Assembly: GCF_000220395.1 (NCBI RefSeq)
Contig: NW_004086166.1
Coordinates: forward strand, 1-64,000
Length of the DNA: 64,000 nucleotides
From: Ichthyophthirius multifiliis
Taxonomy: Eukaryota; Ciliophora; Oligohymenophorea; Hymenostomatida
Reading direction: 5' to 3'
A model generated the notes under the pieces. That model did not search any database, had not been told where the DNA came from, and saw nothing but the letters and a program-made list of their open reading frames with translations. This document shows, in pieces, positions 59,126 through 64,000 of this stretch. Made by a program: the position numbers and the translations under genes. The first letter of the stretch is position 1; each line of letters starts with the position of its first letter.

Positions 59126-61106
59126 ATGATAACATAATTCAAATCATTTTGGAAGGCATTTATAAGGCCTGAAAGACTAATATATAATGAGTTGGATTTA
59201 GGCTCAGAAATTCAACTTTTTGAAGATTATAAATCAAGAAGAAAAGACATAGTATTATATAATAAAAATTAGTAAAAATTATAATGTTCTTTATTCGAAC
59301 CATTATAAAACTTCTAAAAAAACGAAGATCAAATATAAGAAAAGTATTCGTGTGTAATATATTGTCATTGCAATAATGGTTCAAGATTAGAAGCATTAAA
59401 CTTACTTTCATTTTTAATTCCAAAAAGAATTGGCGTATTTTGTTTTGATTTTACAGGAAGCGGTTTATCAGATGGATAATATGTAACATTAGGAAAAACG
59501 AAAGTTAAGATTTGGAATGTGTAATAGATTATTTATGCTAATAAAATAAAATTAAAAATATTATTTTATGGGGAAGAAGGTATAAAAATATATATAATTA
59601 ATTCAATAAATTTTTATTAAATAAATAAAATATAATAAATAATATATATAAATAAATATATATATAAATATATATATATATAAATATATATATATACATA
59701 TTTTTTATTATATAAAAATATAATATAAGTATGGGAGCAGTTAGTTGTATATTATATTTAAGTAGATCAAAATAATTAAAAAATATAAAGTGTGTCGTAT
59801 TTGATAGTGGATTTGCTAATTTAGAATTCTTAGCTCTTCATTTAGCAAAGCAAAAAACAGGAATTCCGGGTATTTTATTAGATACAGTACTTTCATTTGT
59901 TTCTAATTAAATAAAAGAAAAATGTGGACTGGATATAAAATCTTTAAATTTAATTAATATTATTCATGATATTTATTTGCCTATTTTTTCGTTTGCTCAA
60001 AAGAAGATACTTTTGTAGATTGTTAACATGCTGAGTAATTATATAATAGATATAATGGATAAAAATGGATTGAGTATGTTGATGGGGATCATAATGCAGA
60101 AAGAACATAAAATGAATTAAAAAATATATGCTAGTGGATATTTAATTAAGTGTAGGCTTCGAGAAAAAATAGCGAAAATTAATTTTCTAGATCTCCTCTA
60201 ACAATAAATTATAATTAAAACTTAATCAGTAATTAATATAACAATAACGGAAATTCAACTAATATCAATAGTAATGGAAATTCTTAAAATAATAAGAATA
60301 ATGGAAATTAATAAAATAATAATTAAGTTATTAATAATAATGATGAATATTTATAAAGTAAAAATATTAATTTAATAAAAAATAATACTAATTTATAAAA
60401 TAATAATAAAGATTAATTCTTTTAAAGTTTTATGTTTTAAAATAAAAATATTTCTCTTGAAAATAATAAAAGAAACGAATTCTAGACGCCTATTAATAAT
60501 AGATAATAATCAAACTCAAACCCATTTCCGTTTGATTTTAAACACGATAAAAATAATGAATAATCTCAAAAAAATCAACTATAAAATAAATCTATTTTTT
60601 ACAAAAATATTAATAATAATAATTTCATAGTTTAAAATTATAATACTGAAGAAGATTTATAATATATAAAACAATAAAATCTTTTAAGATAAAATAGTTT
60701 CAAAGACGATAACAATTAATATTTTAGAATTTTAAGAAATGCAAGAGCAAATACTCTTTGTGTAAATTCTCCTTAAAAATAAATTGAAAATGATAAAAAT
60801 TAAAACTTACAATAAAATATTAAAGTTCCTTTTATTCCTTAATATTTAAGTCCTTAATAATAAAATCCTATTATTAAAACTTCTTATGATGATTATTTCA
60901 CATTAAATTAGGATTAGGTTTTATAAAAATAATCTATAGTTTATTAAGATAATAGTTATTAGAAAAATAGTTAAATGCAAATTAATTATAATAGATATTC
61001 TATAATGAATAATTATTTTAATAATCATGATAATTAATTAGAATTTAATACTAATAATGATTATCTCTAAGTGTATAAATAATAAAAAAAATTAGAATTT
61101 TCATGA
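59126..61106 (+). CDS. Alpha/beta hydrolase with long Q/N-rich tail
   Basis: Serine hydrolase of the alpha/beta fold (S33/ABHD-like), about 290 residues, followed by a 320-residue N/Q-rich tail; 610 residues in all. The oxyanion region is VIYCHCNNGSRLEAL, then FCFDFTGSGLSDGQY. The nucleophile is Ser152 in WGRSMGA, whose codon is split by the intron 59580-59729. The acid is in FFVCSKEDTFV and the histidine in YVDGDHN. These match the lipase/aminopeptidase group that in ciliates often carries disordered tails. Two frame jumps, in the A5 run 59494-59498 and the T6 run 59984-59989, each need one added base; both lie within conserved blocks. ATG 59126, stop TGA 61104-61106. Substrate unknown; a lipid or depalmitoylation role is possible. 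Confidence 0.82.
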
Positions 61107-61778
61107 TTATTTATATTTTAATTATTTTATTAATTAAATTACTATTGTTTTAATGTAATTAATATATTTTTATTGAAACTATAATTTATAATTCTATTAT
61201 TATTTTTTTTTTAAAAAAAAAAAATATGTTTTAATTTTCTATGTTAGTTAAATTATATAATTTATATTTAAATAATAATTTTATTTTTATTAACATAATA
61301 TTTAATAAAGTTTTTTGAAATATTTATTTATTATTTTTTAATTATATTAATGTATGTACCTTTTTTAATTTTAAATATTTTTGAATTTAAATTAAAAATA
61401 TGCGGGGTATTTATATAAATAAATAAATAATTATAATGTTAACTTTTAAATAGTATATATAAAAAAATTAATTATAAATTTTTATTAATAAGAATACAAT
61501 ACTATTTTAAAGAAATAAATTTTAGTGTAATGAATATAAGAAAATTAAAATATGTAAAAAATAATACATTAATATATTATAAATTATTAATTTCAATATT
61601 ATTATATAAATTGAATTTCAATTATTTATAATTTTTAAAAAATAAATTAAACTAAAACACGAAAAATTTTTTTTTTAAAAAAATATTATAAATTAATATA
61701 ATATAATAATTAAACAAACATTAAAAAATTAAAAGAAATAATTAAAAATATATAATTAATAATAAACTATAAAATAAA
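61107..61778. other. Intergenic, AT-rich
   Basis: About 670 bp spacer between two plus-strand genes; poly-T/A run near 61202-61226. No gene seen. Confidence 0.55.
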
Positions 61779-62927
61779 ATGATTTTTGATTTATAAAAAT
61801 ACTAAATAATATCTTAATCTTTAAAGCCCAAGGCCTAAAGGTGTTCTACAGCCAATAATCCAAATATGATACCAAAAAATCCTTATATAGAAATAAAAAA
61901 CTATAAAAAAAATCAACTAAACTAAAGAATTCCAAAAAGAAATGAAATCAGAAACACAGCTTATCTAATTGAAAATACAAATATTAATATAGATAATAGT
62001 AAAAAAATAAACATAGCGTAAGATGATACAATAAAAAAATACTCAAAAATAATAAATAAGAAACATTAATAATAAAAAAAATGTTTGAATGATTATTCAT
62101 CTCCATAAACTACTGAATCTGGTCAATCTAAATAATAATCAAGTGATAAAATTTCATAGGTGAAAAAACGCTTTAAGGACTTTTAAATAAATGAATAGAA
62201 TTCAAAAATTTATGAAAATTAAAATCACTAAGAAGCCTAATTTTTATTTTAGAATTTTGAGAATTTAATAAAAGTTGAATTTAATAATAATTTATAATAA
62301 TAATAACAATATAAAAAAGGAAATGAAAATTGTGTCAAATCTTTAATTTCGATTTTTGAAATAATCAGTAAATAAGAAGAAGAGAAATAAGAAATTCTTA
62401 ATATTAATAATAAACATTCTTTTCTTAAATCTAAGTCTAATAATAATTAAAAAAATCAATAAAATAATATTAATTATAGTAATGTTTTGAAATAAAATTT
62501 AGCCTTTTTTCAGGTTAAAAATTCTCTAAGAAACTATAAAATAAATAATTTAAGTACAATTGATTAAAATAATAAATCTTAAAATTCTTTTGCGTTTTAT
62601 AAACCAGGTATTATGAAAAATGATGATAATAATAATTCGAATGTAAATTTATAAAAATACAATAATAATTCTTCAGTTTAGAATTTTAATTAAATATAAA
62701 AAATATTCTCTATAAATAAAAACAATGTGAAAAGTATTACCAGCTTTGGTTATAAAAATTAATTTTTAGTCGATTTTAAATCAAAACTTAAAAAAGTTTA
62801 GACAGATTAGAATATCTTGAAATAGTAAATTTTATAAAATAATAAAAAAATAAATAAAATATATGAAAATACTTAAAATTTAATTAATTAATCTATTAAT
62901 ATATAAAAATAAACTAAATAACAATGA
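61779..62927 (+). CDS. Q/N/K/S-rich orphan protein
   Basis: I do not recognise this gene. A clean intronless frame of 382 residues runs from ATG 61779 to TGA 62925-62927. It begins MIFDLQKYQIISQSLKPKAQ. The most protein-like segment is in the middle: KKRFKDFQINEQNSKIYE, FQNFENLIKVEF, CVKSLISIFEIISKQEEE, flanked by N/Q/S-rich sequence. Late motifs such as SFAFYKPGIMKND and ITSFGYKNQFLVDF look like short linear motifs. No membrane span, zinc ligands or repeats. It resembles the other disordered orphans in this window in composition and, unlike several neighbours, has no frame error. Confidence 0.65.
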
Positions 62928-63863
62928 AAATAACTGTAAAAATATTAATTAATAATAACTTATAGTAAATGCTTATTTTTCTAAAAGAATTTATTTACAT
63001 AATAAATTCAATTAAATAATACTATTATTATTTATATATATATATATGTAAATATTAAAGTAATATATAAATTGTATTAATTTTATTATAATTATTTTAA
63101 AAATAACTATTATATATATTTAAAGTTTATTATTTTTATTTATATAAATATATTTCATTTTTTTGTTTTTTTCTTATTAATATTTTATTTAATATATTCT
63201 AAAAATTAAAAATACACTTTTATATTATTTATATTAATAATTTTTTATTTTTATTTTACTAATATTTTTAATTTTATTTTTATTAAATAAATAATTTATA
63301 ATTCTATTGTAAAATTAAGAACATAATAACGAAAAATTAATTAAAAAAATAAAAAATTATATTTTTAACATTTTGTATTATCTAAAAAAAAACTAAAATA
63401 TTATTTCAAATAAAAAAATTATAATTATAATCATAAATAACAAAGATAATAATATGTAACTAATTTATTATAAATTAAAATACAAATAATATATTAATTT
63501 TTATTTATTAACATAACTTAATAATGTTGAATAATAAAGAAATATATAAATAAAATTAAAAAATCAATTAAAAACAATAATAAACAATAAATTAAAAACA
63601 CTAAAAAAAAAAAAAAAAAGTTTCAACAAAAAACAACTCTAGTATTAAAAAAAAAAGAATCAACTTATAATATTAATTAAAAAAAATTTAAAAAATAGAA
63701 TAACTAGCAAAGAAAAAAGACATTTAACAAATAATAAACTTAAAAATAATAAAAAAAGCACAAAAACATAAAAAAATAACATGTAATATTAATAATAAAG
63801 AGAAGAAACAAATGAAAATCTAAGAAAATTGAAATAAATAAGAGGCGCTGATCATAAATCAAA
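62928..63863. other. Convergent intergenic spacer
   Basis: About 940 bp between the 3' ends of the orphan gene and the partial minus-strand gene. A/T-only, with poly-A near 63602-63619. Nothing else seen. Confidence 0.5.
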
Positions 63864-64000
63864 TCAAAATTTCTACTAATTATCATAATCACCTGATTAT
63901 AATTCTTCAAATTTATTTGCCTGCCCATAAGGTATGGGTATGTCATAATATATAGGTTCAAGTTCTTTAAGACATGCTTCATTATATACTACATTTTCTA
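63864..64000 (-). CDS. C-terminus of an unknown gene, cut by window edge
   Basis: The last 45 codons of a minus-strand gene whose start lies beyond the window. The frame reads NEACLKELEPIYYDIPIPYG, then QANKFEELQSGDYDNQQKF and TGA at 63864-63866. The residue mix (P, G, Y, D, E) is clearly coding rather than A/T noise, but too short to assign. The standard-code frame that overlaps it on the same strand (63740-63982) is a different, non-coding frame. Confidence 0.7.

Noticed and set aside
1-64000. tRNA, rRNA, CRISPR, telomere repeats
   Set aside because: No T-arm-like GGTTCRA blocks in a cloverleaf context, no rRNA cores, no regularly spaced repeats, and no G4T2-type telomere repeat were seen.
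1-64000. Virus-like or transposon sequence
   Set aside because: No reverse transcriptase, integrase, transposase, capsid or packaging ATPase motif and no long terminal or inverted repeats were found in the frames read; this fits somatic macronuclear DNA.

Overview
The window is nuclear DNA from a ciliate. Every well-conserved gene reads through only if TAA and TAG are glutamine and TGA is the sole stop. Intergenic DNA is almost pure A+T, start codons sit behind A-runs, and genes carry tiny AT-rich GT..AG introns (about 26-214 bp). Extreme A+T richness, short spacing and absence of transposons or long repeats suggest a macronuclear scaffold of an oligohymenophorean such as Ichthyophthirius; the species is an inference. 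A standard-code ORF search is misleading here, because nearly all real genes are broken into pieces by TAA/TAG.

Layout. 1-11.9 kb: an unknown two-helix membrane protein, succinyl-CoA ligase beta (minus strand), the ciliary WD/coiled-coil protein CFAP57, and D-2-hydroxyglutarate dehydrogenase. 12.7-23.7 kb: LRRC49 (tubulin polyglutamylase complex), Tom40, a small cyclin, a RAE1/BUB3-type propeller, an unknown minus-strand gene and a secreted 2-Cys peroxiredoxin. 24.2-35.8 kb: a B-box/coiled-coil protein with 14 WD repeats, EEF1AKMT1, a small membrane protein, a coiled-coil orphan, mitochondrial GUF1/LepA, and convergent to it an ODAD3/CCDC151-like docking-complex gene. 36.3-47.8 kb: a membrane PAS/degenerate histidine-kinase protein, an SK-type K+ channel, the ribosome-assembly GTPase EFL1 (minus) and a small ankyrin protein (minus). 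48.2-64 kb: a badly broken minus-strand gene with kinase-like traces, a Q/N-rich orphan, a P-loop small-molecule kinase (minus), eIF3j, a putatively acylated coiled-coil protein (minus), an alpha/beta hydrolase with a Q/N tail, another orphan, and the C-terminus of a minus-strand gene cut by the window edge.

There are no operons; genes are independent units separated by 0.1-2 kb. Loose themes are cilia (CFAP57, LRRC49, ODAD3-like), mitochondria (SUCL beta, D2HGDH, Tom40, GUF1) and translation (EFL1, eIF3j, EEF1AKMT1). A striking feature is a set of single-base frame jumps, almost all in homopolymer runs inside otherwise perfect conserved genes; adding or removing one base restores a length divisible by three each time, so sequencing or assembly error is the leading explanation. 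I found no tRNA, rRNA, CRISPR, telomere or virus-like element, and no convincing new multi-gene system.
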